The notes: generated from the letters alone by a model not told the origin. A DNA stretch of 64,000 nucleotides from Megalobrama amblycephala (GCF_018812025.1 NC_063065.1:30864288-30928287); one strand, 5' to 3'. Counted from the first letter of the stretch, positions 1 through 11,479 are shown. Made by a program: numbers and translations.

Positions 1-947
1 CAGACCTCACAATCAATTCAACGCTGGCACGACCACAGAGGACCACGGGTGCTCACCGGGATCAAAACGGTTTGAACCGCAAATCCTACTTCATCCTGTC
101 TGATCAATCTGTTTGTTATTTCTAATTATTAGATTTGTATTTTCTGAACAAAATACGAGTTGCTCTTGTTTCCTACTGGCCTTTAAAGTAAAAACATCCC
201 AGTGTCACGTCTCTCTGACATTCAGATCTCTGTGTTCAGTTTACACACGATACCAATGAGAAGAATGCATTTTCTCACTATGGATTTGTGTATCATGATA
301 CCAAACACAAATGTTAATTTAACCTTTGCAATAAAATACAAATAAATAAATTAATTAATTTTAAAAAATAAAATAACAATAATAATAATAAATAAAATTA
401 AATAAAAATTAAATATAAAATGTAAAAAAAATAAAAATTAAAATTAAATTAAAAAATAAAAATTAAATAAAATAAATATCTGAAACTGAAACAAACACAG
501 GAAAACTGAAAAACTAAACTAAATGAAAATGGACATTAACTTCAAAATTGTAAACTATATTAAACTATAGTTTTATTACTATGCTTGTTAAAATTATTTA
601 GACGTATCATGTGGCAACCTGCAATTGTTGAATTTATTACCTCATTTAACCCATAAAAATCAGTTTTGTCTGTATAAATTAATGTATTTAGCAATATTGA
701 ATAAAATTCTTTTTAGACTTTGACTATTATTTTAAGTTTTCAGTACCATGGTATATTTTCAGTACCATATTTATTACACTTTATTATTAAATGGAATGAT
801 GTGGAGCTACATCAATATAATCTAATAAGTCATATTTAATATGTATAAACATAGGCCTGATCTGAATGCATCACTGCACTTGAACCATGAGAGGAGCTGA
901 GCGCATCCAGAGGAGTGATGCTGCACAGTCATCAGAACCAACGCCGC

Positions 948-980
<33 letters not shown>

Positions 981-1164
981 TGCAATGGGAAATTACAGCA
1001 CAAATTACACACACATACATAATACTAGTTGTGCAAACATAAAATGGCACAAATTGACATGAAAACATCCTTGAATTTGATGGAAACAGCCTTGATGAGA
1101 GATAGCTCACCTCAAAAAATGAAATATCTGCCATTTTTACTCAACCTCATGTAAATCCAAAGTT
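1..1164. other. No gene seen; AT-rich intronic or intergenic DNA
   Basis: Low-complexity A/T sequence fills about 340-480 (runs of AAT and AAAT). A (GT)n tract followed by (AG)n lies at 947-980. No open frame here resembles a protein. Confidence 0.6.
947..980. repeat. Compound microsatellite (GT)n(AG)n
   Basis: About 12 GT units are followed directly by 5 AG units. Confidence 0.95.
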
Positions 1165-2905
1165 GCATGGTGTCGCACACTACTGGTGCTCCTCAGGGCT
1201 CTGTTTTGGGCCCTCTTCCATTCATTATCTACTCCCTCTTGTTCACATTTTCAGGAGAGATGGTATTTCACTTTCACTGCTACGCCGATGACATCCAGCT
1301 CTTTCCCTCCACCTTCTTTGTCCAGCTGTTTAGCTGAAATTAAAGACTGGCTTTCAGCTAACTTTTTAAAACTCAATAGTGATTAAACCAAAGGTCCTAC
1401 TTATACGCACAAGATCTACTCTGACCAAATCTGACTGTTTTTCTGTGGATATTACGCATACTGCATACTTTCACCTGAGTAATATTAAAGGTGCCCTTGA
1501 ATCAAAAATTGAATTTACCTTGACATAGTCAAATAACAAGAGTTCAGTACATGGAAATGACATACAGTGAGTCTCAAACTCCATTGTTTCCTCCTTCTTA
1601 TATAAATCTCATTTGTTTAAAAGACCTCCAAAGAACAGGCGAATCTCAACATAACACTGACTGTTACGTAACAGTCGGGATCATTAATATGTACGCCCCC
1701 AATATTTGCATATGCCAGCTCATGTTCAAGGCATCAGACAAGGGCAGCCAGTATTAACGTCTGGATCTGTGCACAGCTGAATCATCAGACTAGGTAAGCA
1801 AGCAACGAACAATAGCGAAAAATGGCAGATGGAGCAATAATAACTGACATGATCCATGATAACATGATATTTTTAGTGATATTTGTAAATTGTCTTTCTA
1901 AATGTTTCGTTAGCATGTTGCTAATGTACTGTTAAATGTGGTTAAAGTTACCATCGTTTCTTACTGTATTCACGGAGGCAAGAGCCGTCGTTATTTTCAT
2001 TTTTAAACACTTGCAGTCTGTATAATTCATAAACACAACTTCTTTCTTTATAAATCTCTCCAACAGTGTGTAATGTTAGCTTTAGCCACGGAGCACTATC
2101 AAACTCATTCAGAATCAAATGTAAACATCCAAATAAATACTATACTCACATGATCCGGTGCATGCATGCAGTATGCATGACAAACACTTTATAAAGATCC
2201 ATTTGTGAACTTTGTTTATGCTGTTTATGGCAGTCGAGAGCTCGGGGGCGGGGAGCATGAGATTTAAAGGGGCCGCAGCCTGAATCGGTGCATAGTTAAT
2301 GATGCCCCAAAATAGGCAGTTCAAAAAATGAATTAAAAAAAATCTATGGGGTATTTTGAGCTGAAACTTCACAGACACATTCAGGGACACCTTAGACTTA
2401 TATTACATCTTTTGAAAAGACGTTCTAGGGCACCTTTAAATGCCTCTGCCCTTCCCTCACAATGAACAACACTCCAATCCTCATCCATGCATGGGTTACT
2501 TCACGTATGGATTATTGCAACGCTCTTCTTACTGCTCTTCCCTCCAAACTTCAGTTGGTTCAGATCTCTGTGGCTCGTGTTCTTACCAGAACTTCTTCTA
2601 CTGAGCACATTTCACCAACTCTCCAGCGACTACACTGGCTTCCAGTGAAATATCGCATTGATTTCAAAATTCTGCTTCTCACATTCAAGGCACTTCACAA
2701 TCTCACTCCTCCGTACCTTACTGATCTCCTTCATATTTATTAGCCTGTATTCTACTGTATCTATGATGCGCGTGTGCTGTTAAGTTGTTGTATTCTGCGA
2801 TGCTAATAGGATTTGTTTATCGTTATTTATTTATTTATGTATTTTTTTATTCCTTTTTTTTTTTTTTCCTGTAAGGTGACCTTGGGAGTCATGAAAGGCA
2901 CTGTT
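1165..2905 (+). mobile_element. L2-like LINE fragment (reverse transcriptase part), interrupted
   Basis: This is a degenerate non-LTR retrotransposon fragment. The left piece encodes the RT stretch [11 protein letters not shown] and then [12 protein letters not shown], with the catalytic YADD at 1281-1292, followed by EIKDWLSANFLKLNSD before a stop. The right piece (from about 2440) encodes TSRMDYCNALLTALPSKLQ and LHWLPVKYRIDFKILLLTFKAL, the usual C-terminal end of L2/CR1-type ORF2. The 3' tail (TGTAAGGTGACCTTGG) is near 2871. The two pieces are separated by a 947-bp TTAA-flanked insertion and would otherwise be contiguous. The endonuclease and upstream RT are missing, as expected for a 5'-truncated dead copy. 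Confidence 0.85.
1489..2435. mobile_element. TTAA-flanked non-autonomous DNA element inserted in the LINE
   Basis: TTAA at 1485-1488 and again at 2436-2439 flank 947 bp. The inner ends are inverted: AGGTGCCCTTG at the left, and the complement of the right end reads AGGTGCCCTAG. TTAA target duplication is characteristic of piggyBac-type and Kolobok-type transposons; the superfamily is not decided here. No transposase frame is visible. A second, truncated copy in the opposite orientation is at about 20370-20926. Confidence 0.8.
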
Positions 2906-2906
2906 A

Positions 2907-3090
2907 AATAAGCTTCGGAGCGTTATGAATCTTTTGTGTCGAATCAGCGGTTTGGAGCACCAAAGTCACATGATTTCAGAGGTTTGGCGGTTTGACACGC
3001 GATCCGAATCATGATTCGACACAAAAGATTCATTATGCTCCGAAGCTTCCTGAAGCAGTGTTTTGAAATCGGCCATCACTAAATAAGACG
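2907..3090. repeat. Dispersed MITE-like repeat with inverted arms
   Basis: The segment begins GCTTCGGAGCGTTATGAATC and contains the approximate complement near 3013-3050 (GATTCGACACAAAAGATTC, then TCCGAAGCTTCC). The arms can pair. Similar sequence is abundant in cyprinid genomes as a short DNA-transposon relic (recalled, not searched). Confidence 0.6.
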
Positions 3091-3279
3091 TTATTTTTGG
3101 GGGGTTTTTGGCGCAACAAAAATATTCTTGTGGCTTTATAATATTAATATTGAACCACTGTACTCACATGAACTGATTTAAATATGTTTTTAGTACATTA
3201 ATGGATCTTGAGAGAGGAAATGTCATTGCTGGCTATGCAGGCCTCACTGAGCCATCGGATTTCATCAAAAATATCTTAA

Positions 3280-3380
3280 TTTGTGTTCTGAAGATGAATG
3301 AAGGTCTTACAGGTGTGGAACGGCATGAGGGAGAGTAATAAACAACAGAATTTTTATTTTTGGGTGAACTAACCCTTTAA
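3280..3380. repeat. End of a TTAA-type dispersed repeat
   Basis: The sequence GGGTGAACTAACCCTTTAA closes at 3380. It is the complement of the TTAAAGGGTTAGTTCACCC terminus seen very widely in cyprinid repeats. The preceding stretch (GGCATGAGGGAGAGTAA) belongs to the same family. Confidence 0.6.
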
Positions 3381-4726
3381 TGTATAGTTTTACGAATGCA
3401 CACATTCACTTACACAGCAGCTTCTAAAAAAAAAAAGGAAAAACACTTTAAAAAAACATGCCCACAGAAGCTATTTTTATTCAGAATCCCAAACGGCTTC
3501 TTTTTCACTTGCCTCACACAAATTGCATTACTCTAAAATTACACACTATGCACAAAACAAACTATTTAGAAAGCGCTCAACCATCCATCATGTCTGACTG
3601 AACCACACTGCTCTCTTTCTGTGCCACACGCTTCAAAACCAAACACAAAATCAAAGCTCTCTTTTAACTTCCAGCAGCTCTGAATCCCCAGCAGAGGAAC
3701 ACTGTCTTTCTGCTGACCACATCAACAAAGACATTTGATACTCAAGGACAAAGTCACCAACCCCACATATATCTGCTATCGCCGACCCGTCCTGTTCTCA
3801 GCTCTGGAGACGAGATGCAGAAAAGACACCCTTCCTTGAAAAGGTCTCTCTCCGACTGTTAAAAGGTCAATGAGCGGGTCACCCGCAGAATCACAAAGCT
3901 ACACGTCTGCGTCGTGTTCAAATCCCCCAAACGAAGAGGAGCACTGTTTAATTCATTCACATAGTGTTTTCTCTCTCTACGAGTGTAAATGTCAACATCA
4001 TGATTGAAGCCTGTCAGGTTAAACAAGAGCTTATTCATGCAATTCAGGCAGTGTGTTTTATTCCAGTTCCGATTCACATACAGTTCAGTTTTAATGGTGC
4101 AACGTAGACATATTTAGAAGTGCATAAGTTACATCAAAACTAGGCTAAGTTGTAACTTATGCACAGCTGGTGCAACCGGCCCGTGATCTTGAGTAAGAAA
4201 TCAAATGATGAGTCTTCTTAAATGATTACATTTGTTTGTGAATCAGACTGCATGCATTGCTATTATCTTAGAGAAGAATGCTTTAAGACTGCGTAAAAAA
4301 TTGTTAAACAACTTCTGTTTATAAGTTACTTACTGTTAAATAAATATATATAAAAATAAATTGATATATAATAACACATCTTTTGGATCAAGACTTACTT
4401 ACAATAAAAGAAAAACCCTTAATAATGCCTGTGCATAAGGATTGTCCAAATGTAATGAGTTTGCTGCAAATGCCTGCAGGTGTTAAGAGGTCTAAATTTG
4501 AGTGCTGACCAATTAAAAGCATTCATGGATAAAACTGCTGAATATATGCAAATATGCAGAAAACGAGGCAAAAACGAATGCCGAGCAAACACACAGGATA
4601 CAGCTCGACTGCAGCATTTCACTTGTAATCGTGTGAAATGAATCAAAGTGCTGCCTGCAATGCCATTATGTGAAGAACAACATTCATAAATCACAAAATT
4701 ACAGTAAACCAACCCTATACGCAGCT
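3381..4726. other. No gene recognised
   Basis: Unique-looking non-coding sequence. Short open frames on both strands show no known motif and lack usable splice sites. Confidence 0.5.
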
Positions 4727-5160
4727 CTAGACATTTTCTACCCTACTGTCATAAGAGTTCAACCCGGATGAAACGACAGCAACTACCTTCACCCATCCAG
4801 GTATCCAGGTGAGCGCATCCACCCTCTTCCTCCTCGCGGTCCGGCTGGGTGACATCAGTCCGAGCTGCGCTCGATTCAGAATCAGAGCCCTGGTGAACGG
4901 AGCAGGTCCGTAACGACGAGTCAGTCTCGTTTTGCCATCCATCAGTGTGTCCTCAGGTCTTCTTCACTATCCAGCGAAACCCATACGCCGTACCTGATCC
5001 GAGGCTTTTCCGCCCCTGCTTCCGCCGAGGTTATTTTTAAACTGAACGCCCCGAGAAAGGGCATTGGTGTTGAGATCAAGTTTTCTGGCTCTCAGCGTTT
5101 CTGGAGACCACGCCAGCACAAAGACAGCGGGGCTGCGGAAACTCAATCTCTAGCTCTGGC
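4727..5160 (-). other. CpG-rich segment, possible exon or internal promoter of unknown role
   Basis: Many CpG dinucleotides between about 4800 and 5120 stand out from the AT-rich surroundings. On the minus strand an ATG at 4942 opens a 71-codon frame beginning MDGKTRLTRRYGPAPF that I do not recognise, and GTGAAG and GTAGTT near 4785-4795 are possible donors. A second frame is rich in Asp, Ser and Glu but has no start. It lies downstream of the HECW1 exons on the same strand. It does not match the expected C2 exons, so an internal promoter or a non-coding RNA exon is as likely. Confidence 0.3.
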
Positions 5161-5879
5161 TTAGTGCTAACAAAGGGTTATTTAGGGGTGTTTGTGCTGA
5201 AAGTTGTGATTATTAACAGCTCAGAGGAAAAATAAAGAGACGGGATCTCTATAAACAAATGCACATTGTGTCTCATCGATCGGTGCGCAAGGTGTAAGGT
5301 CATAGAGGTATTTCATCAAATACAAAGAGCTTATTGCTTAATGACTGTCTCTTGTACTTGGGTGGAATGACCTTTAATCCATTCAACATCTTAATCTCAT
5401 TATTACTCCAGAGAGAAGGGCAAACCACTATAACTGGCTATGAATGGACAAAAGTGCTACAAAAGCACCAATTATCATCCAGTAGTTCCAGTTGCATCAC
5501 TTTCTATGTGACATTCTTTGTTCATCAGCTGAGCTGTAAATGCCATGTAACTATTCTGGAAACACACACACAAAAAGGGGGGAAAAAATGACGGGGAAAT
5601 ATAGGCTCAAAGTCCATTTCATGCTTTTAAGAGCCCCCTGGGAACTGGTAAAACCTCTGTATAGTATAATGAAATATTAGTCTTTATTATGTCTTTAAGA
5701 AGATTACTAAGCGTTTATGAGCAAGAGTTAACAAGCCAATCTGAACCCCTTGGATCTAACACAAAAAAAGTACTTTCACTCTTATTTCAAGTGGTTAATT
5801 CAGCCATATATAATATATATGTCAAACCTACAGTAATAAAACCACTTATTATTTTATTTATTTATTTACATGTACATTA
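5161..5879. other. No gene recognised
   Basis: AT-rich, no recognisable repeat ends and no protein-like frame. Confidence 0.45.
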
Positions 5880-6060
5880 GATTTCAGAAATTTGAGGTCA
5901 ATAAGATTTGTTTTAAAGAAATCTATACTTGTATTCATCAAGGATGCATTAAATTGATCAGAAGTGACATTAAAGACATTTATAATGTTACAAAAGATTC
6001 TGTTTCAAATAAATGCTGTTCTTTCAAACTTTCTATTCATTGATTCAATTGATCATTTCA
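5880..6060. repeat. Old fragment related to the six-copy inverted-dimer family
   Basis: It shares diverged phrases with the full copies: GAGGTCAATAAGATTTG, AAGGATGCATTAAAT, AAAGACATTTATAATGTTAC and AAACTTTCTATTCAT. Both ends are missing. Confidence 0.65.
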
Positions 6061-6088
6061 TTCATCAATTGATCTAGCAGCAGTGAAG

Positions 6089-6313
6089 ATGGATTCAGCA
6101 GAAAACAAATTGTGCTCCATCTATCAGCATGGCCGTGACATTGAATTATATGTAGAGGAATTTGTAGAATTTTGTCATCTAACATCCTGGGATGATCAGG
6201 GCCTAATGGACTTATTCTAGAGTGGATTGGAATCTCGTTACACTGTCAGTGAGATCAGTGAGTTGGAGGACGAGACTAAAGAGCAGATTTCCTCCAGTAC
6301 CTCTTTGAGATGA
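6089..6313 (+). pseudogene. Gag-like retroelement protein remnant
   Basis: A frame starting at ATG 6089 resembles the small gag-like proteins that cyprinid LTR-type elements encode ahead of proline-rich repeats. The recognisable features are an acidic, hydrophobic helix-type segment (ELYVEEFVEF) and a following SGLESRYTVSE stretch. An in-frame TAG at 6218-6220 interrupts it, and the next stop is TGA at 6311-6313. The proline-rich array starts about 80 bp further on. A diverged copy of its second half is at about 9372-9517, on the other side of the array. No protease, RT or integrase is seen, so the element is non-autonomous or a relic. Confidence 0.5.
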
Positions 6314-6394
6314 CAGTATTCATCACTCAACACCAAGCTGGTATAAACACCAGAGCCCAGCCAGAGTTTATTCCCTTACAGAGTCCCTTCCAGT

Positions 6395-9340
6395 GATGGC
6401 TCCAGCCCTGACCAGAGTCCGGTGACGGCTCTAGCCCTTAACCAGAGTCCAGTGAAGGCTCCAGCCCTGACCAGAGTCCAGTGAAGGCTCCAGACCCTGA
6501 CCAGAGTCCGGTGACGGCTCCAGCCCTTAACCAGAGTCCAGCGACGGCTCCAGCCCTGACCAGAGTCCAGTGAAGGCTCCAGACCTGACCAGAGTCCGAT
6601 GATGGCTCCATCCCCTAACCAGAGTCCGGTGACGACTCCAGACCCTGACCAGTGACGGTCCAGTGAGTGTCCGACAGCTCCAGCCCCTGACCAGAGTCCA
6701 CTGATGGCTCCAGCCCCTGACCAGAGTCCGGTGATGGCTCCATCCCCTAACCAGAGTCCGGTGACGGCTCCAGACCCTGACCAGTGTCCAGTGACGGCTC
6801 CAGCCCCTGACCAGAGTCCGGTGACGGCTCTAGCCCTTAACCAGAGTCCAGTGAAGGCTCCAGCCCTGACCAGAGTCCAGTGAAGGCTCCAGACCCTGAC
6901 CAGAGTCCGGTGACGGCTCCAGCCCCTGACCAGAGTCCAGTGATGGCTCCAGCCCCTGACCAGAGTCCAGTGAAGGCTCCAGACCCTGACCAGAGTCCGG
7001 TGACGGCTCCAGCCCTGACCAGAGTCCGGTGACGGCTCCAGCCCCTGTCCAGAGTCCAGTGACAGCTCCAGCCCTTAACCAGAGTTCAGCAACGGCTCCA
7101 GCCCTGTCCAGAGTCCAGTGAAGGCTCCAGACCCTGACCAGAGTCCAGTGACAGCTCCAGCCCTTAACCAGAGTTCAGCAACGGCTCCAGCCCCTGACCA
7201 GAGTCCAGTGAAGGCTCCAGACCCTGACCAGAGTCCAGTGATGGCTCCAGCCCCTGACCAGAGTCCGGTGACGGCTCCAGCCCCTGTCCAGAGTCCAGTG
7301 ACAGCTCCAGCCCTTAACCAGAGTTCAGCAACGGCTCCAGCCCTGTCCAGAGTCCAGCGACGGCTCCAGCCCTGACCAGAGTCCAGTGAAGGCTCCAGCC
7401 CTGTCCAGAGTCCAGCGACGGCTCCAGCCCTGACCAGAGTCCAGTGAAGGCTCCAGCCCTGACCAGAGTCCAGTGAAGGCTCCAGACCTGACCAGATTCC
7501 GGTGACAGCTCCAGCCCCTGACCAGAGTCCGGTGATGGCTCCAGACCCTGACCAGTGTCCGGTGACGGCTCCAGCCCCTGACCAGAGTCCGGTGACGGCT
7601 CTAGCCCTTAACCAGAGTCCAGTGAAGGCTCCAGCCCTGTCCAGAGTCCGGTGATGGCTCCATCCCCTAACCAGAGTCCGGTGACGGCTCCAGACCCTGA
7701 CCAGTGTCCAGTGACGGCTCCAGCCCCTGACCAGTGTCCAGTGACGGCTCCAGCCCCTGACCAGAGTCCAATGACGGCTCCAGCCCCTGACCAGAGTCCA
7801 CTAATGGCTCCAGCCCATGACCAGAGTCCGGTGATGGCTCCATCCCCTAACCAGTGTCCAGTGACGGCTCCAGCCCCTGACCAGAGTCCAGTGACGGCTC
7901 CAGCCCCTGACCAGAGTCCACTGATGGCTCCAGTCCCTGACCAGAGTCCGGTGATGGCTCCATCCCCTAACCAGAGTCCGGTGATGGCTCCAGACCCTGA
8001 CCAGTGTCCAGTGACGGCTCCAGCCCCTGACCAGAGTCCGGTGACGGCTCTAGCCCCTGTCCAGTGTCCAGTGACGGTCCAGTAACCAGAGTCCAGTGAA
8101 GGCTCCAGCCCTGACCAGAGTCCAGTGAAGGCTCCAGACCCTGACCAGAGTCCGGTGACGGCTCCAGCCCTGACCAGAGTCCAGTGATGGCTCCAGCCCT
8201 GACCAGAGTCTGGTGAAGGCTCCAGCCCTGACCAGAGTCCAGTGATGGCTCCAGCCCCTGACCAGAGTCCACTGATGGCTCCAGCCCCTGACCAGAGTCC
8301 GGTGATGGCTCCATCCCCTAACCAGAGTCCGGTGACGGCTCCAGACCCTGACCAGTGTCCAGTGACGGCTCCAGCCCCTGACCAGAGTCTGGTGACGGCT
8401 CTAGCCCTTAACCAGAGTCCAGTGAAGGCTCCAGCCCTGACCAGAGTCCAGTGAAGGCTCCAGACCCTGACCAGAGTCCGGTGACGGCTCCAGCCCTGAC
8501 CAGAGTCCAGTGATGGCTCCAGCCCCTGACCAGAGTCCGGTGACGGCTCCAGCCCCTGTCCAGAGTCCAGCGACGGCTCCAGCCCTGTCCAGAGTCCGGT
8601 GATGGCTCCATCCCCTAACCAGAGTCCGGTGACGGCTCCAGCCCCTGACCAGTGTCCAGTGACGGCTCCAGCCCCTGACCAGTGTCCAGTGACGGCTCCA
8701 GCCCCTGACCAGAGTCCAGTGACGGCTCCAGCCCCTGACCAGAGTCCACTGATGGCTCCAGCCCCTGACCAGAGTCCGGTGATGGCTCCATCCCCTAACC
8801 AGAGTCCGGTGACGGCTCCAGACCCTGACCAGTGTCCAGTGACGGCTCCAGCCCCTGACCAGAGTCCGGTGACGGCTCTAGCCCCTGTCCAGTGTCCAGT
8901 GACGGCTCCAGCCCTTAACCAGAGTCCAGTGAAGGCTCCAGCCCTGACCAGAGTCCAGTGAAGGCTCCAGACCCTGACCAGAGTCCGGTGACGGCTCCAG
9001 CCCTTAACCAGAGTCCAGTGAAGGCTCCAGCCCTGACCAGAGTCCGGTGACGGCTCCAGCCCTTAACCAGAGTCCAGTGATGGCTCCAGCCCCTGACCAG
9101 AGTCCGGTGACGGCTCCAGCCCTGACCAGAGTCCAGTGAAGGCTCCAGACCTGACCAGATTCCGGTGACAGCTCCAGCCCCTGACCAGAGTCCGGTGATG
9201 GCTCCATCCCCTAACCAGAGTCCGGTGACGGCTCCAGACCCTGACCAGAGTCCAGTGATGGCTCCAGCCCCTGACCAGAGTCCGGTGACGGCTCCAGCCC
9301 CTGACCAGAGTCCGGTGACGGCTCCAGCTCCTGACCCTAA
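6395..9340. repeat. Minisatellite of about 100 units of 30 bp
   Basis: The unit is 30 bp and on the plus strand encodes ten residues, mostly VTAPAPDQSP with variants VMAPSPNQSP, VTAPDPDQCP and VKAPALTRVQ. Some units are 29 bp (one C lost in the CCCC run) and break the frame, so the plus frame is open only in blocks such as 7118-7375, 7651-8085 and 8599-8961. The minus strand is also open in places because the unit is a multiple of three. Unit variants recur in the same order, showing higher-order duplication. It sits between two copies of a gag-like segment, so it probably began as the proline-rich tail of a retroelement protein. Confidence 0.95.
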
Positions 9341-9371
9341 GATGTATCTAGACTGGGTGTTGTAGATATGT

Positions 9372-9620
9372 AGCTCTCGTTACACTGTCAGTGAGATCTG
9401 TGAGCTGTAGATCAACGAGACTAAAGAGCAGATTTCCTCCAGTACCCAATCCTCTTTGAGATGACAGTGTATGTCACTCAACACCAAGCCGGTATTAACC
9501 ACCAGAGCCCAGCCTTGCCATGCCCAGTTTGCCCAACCCAGTTCTACCGAGTCTGTTCCAGTGAGAGAAATTACAGATTCCCTTCCAGTGATGGCTCCAG
9601 CCCCTGACCAGTCCAGTGAA
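9372..9620 (+). pseudogene. Second copy of the gag-like linker plus partial repeat unit
   Basis: CTCGTTACACTGTCAGTGAG at about 9376 repeats the sequence at about 6234. The match continues through GACTAAAGAGCAGATTTCC and CACCAGAGCCCAGCC. A partial 30-bp unit follows at about 9586-9615. The left copy and this copy therefore bracket the array. Several small indels separate them. Confidence 0.75.
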
Positions 9621-9834
9621 GCCTGCTCCAGAGTTTGCTCCGGTTCACAACCCCATAGCTTCTCCCAAGTTTTTTTTTTTGTTGCTATATTTCTCTGGCC
9701 ATAGTGGCTGAGCCAAGCTCCCGAGGGAAGGCCATAGAGGCCAATCCTCCCTGGGTCCCTGAACTACCGGTGCCGCCCTGGCTTCCTGGCACCCAGGAGG
9801 CTCCCTGTCCTACCTAATACAAACATTGGTTGGT

Positions 9835-10085
9835 AAATAAATATTCAGCCCATGCTTTAGTGAGTGTGGAATTGTTTTCCTCCTACTATAGTCTCCTAGG
9901 TTACCCATGGTTTGATTAAGGGTCACAGGTGTTTCACTATTCTTTGATCTGTCTATTTAAGACCTGTGTGTCTTTCAGTTCATGGTCAGTTCTACGTTGT
10001 GTTAAGTTGGTTGTTTTGTTCCTGTTCTTGAGTGTTATGTGAAGATTTGAGTTTGTTTCTGAATAAAGATTGCTGCAGAGTAAGG
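9835..10085 (+). mobile_element. Possible 3' LTR-like end of the gag-like element
   Basis: The order CTATTTAAGACCTGTGTG (TATA-like, about 9952), then TCAGTTCATGGTCAGTTC, then AATAAAGATTGCTGC (polyadenylation signal, about 10063) resembles the U3-R-U5 layout of fish Ty3/gypsy-type LTRs. No matching 5' LTR was found upstream of 6089, so its limits and the target duplication are undetermined. Confidence 0.45.
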
Positions 10086-10186
10086 GTTCAGGTCAGGCAC
10101 TTAGTTGTGATGAGTAGGGTTAGGGTAAAGAACTAGAGATTGCATTGTGTCAATGAATGTCTTCACAAAGATAGATGTGCAAGAAT

Positions 10187-10210
10187 GTGTGTGTGTGTGT
10201 GTGTGTGTGT
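10187..10210. repeat. (GT)n microsatellite
   Basis: Twelve GT units end 7 bp before the HECW1 exon 10218-10312 boundary, on its intronic (donor) side. Confidence 0.95.
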
Positions 10211-10217
10211 TACTCAC

Positions 10218-10312
10218 AGAGGATGAGGGGTTCCTCACTGTCACGCTGGGTGTTGTAGCTCTGAGTGCTCCACTCGAACCATGATAATATTTGAAGCAAA
10301 CCTTCGTCTCAG
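10218..10312 (-). CDS. hecw1: HECW1 coding exon, end of HECW-N region
   Basis: An acceptor TTCTCACACAG ends at 10313 and a donor GTGAGTA begins at 10217. The exon is 95 bp. Its first two bases complete an Ala codon from the previous exon, and the frame then reads [27 protein letters not shown] and PSSS, ending in phase 0. [19 protein letters not shown] is strongly conserved in HECW1 and HECW2. The exon is too short to show as a long open frame and was found by following the splice phases. A (GT)n tract begins 8 bp past the exon boundary in the downstream intron. The next expected exon (entry to the C2 domain) was not found between 1 and 10217. Confidence 0.93.
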
Positions 10313-10784
10313 CTGTGTGAGAAACAGAAACACAATGACATGAACTTCAGGACATTGCCCAAACTTGAACGCTAGTGTACCATAGTACAAAAAGATTATC
10401 ATATTTATACTATGGTATTTCAACGATACTCCAAGATGCTTCAAAGAATACCATGGTATAACCATGACACAAACATGGCCATAACAGTCATAGTACCATC
10501 ACCATCCAAACAACTATGGAAGCAGCATGGAATCGGTTCAGGAAAAGTTTGGATGAATATCATACTCAGATCCGTGTAATGAAAGCAGATAGCTTGCTAA
10601 AGTGGATTAACAGAATTACATGACAGGTATCCCATGGTGCATTTCATATTTCAGTTTCATTTTTCAAGGCACCCTGCAGTGTGTGTGGCATATAGTAGCA
10701 AAACATAATGCATTAGATATGTTACAATTGCTATTGTCACATAGAGTATGATGACTCCAGTGGAGTAATGCGCTGTCAGAGGCT

Positions 10785-10817
<33 letters not shown>

Positions 10818-11479
10818 GACTGTGTTTCTCCAGGTGAGCTGGCTGAGCTAATACATCCCTTATTTAGTTCCTACGCCTTGTAAAATGGAGTTTGCACGAC
10901 TGTCCCACACCTGGCTTGATGCACCTGAATAATGTAGAGCAATTTCTTTCCTAACTGTTTCTATTTGCACCCACTCAGATAATACAGCTTGACATTAAGT
11001 GGCCCAAAAATTATTTGATTGTTTAAGGCACATTCCTAAAATGTCAGAATGGTATTGTATTATAGCAAAATATCATGGCTAGACAGCACAAAAAATACAT
11101 TCATTTCAATAAGGCTGTATTAGATAACTTTGGTTAATGCATTTACTAACAATGAGCATACATTTGTTAATTATTGTAAATATTGGTTAATAAAAATACA
11201 AATGTTCATTGATAATTCATATTAGTGCAAGTCAATTAAATAATATTAACAAATTCAACATTTGATTTTAATAATGTAATTAGTAAATGTTGAAATTAAC
11301 ATGAACTGAAATAAACTATGATTAATAAATGATTTAGAATATGCATTTGTGTAAATAGTAATATGTAAATAATATATAAGTATAACTAGTTTAATTAAAA
11401 TTCATTCATTCATTAGAGATTGATTGTTAGAATTCAGCAAGTCTATGATGTACAGTATTATGTAAATATGATTGATTTT

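Noticed and set aside
3859..4077. Minus-strand exon continuing HECW1 toward the C2 domain
   Set aside because: No acceptor with a pyrimidine tract, and the frame required by the phase of exon 10218-10312 hits a stop after 14 codons.
7967..9207. Minus-strand frames in the 30-bp array as proteins
   Set aside because: They are the antisense reading of a repeat whose unit is a multiple of three.
10108..10128. Interstitial telomere repeat (TAGGGTTAGGG)
   Set aside because: Only about two units; too short to mean anything.
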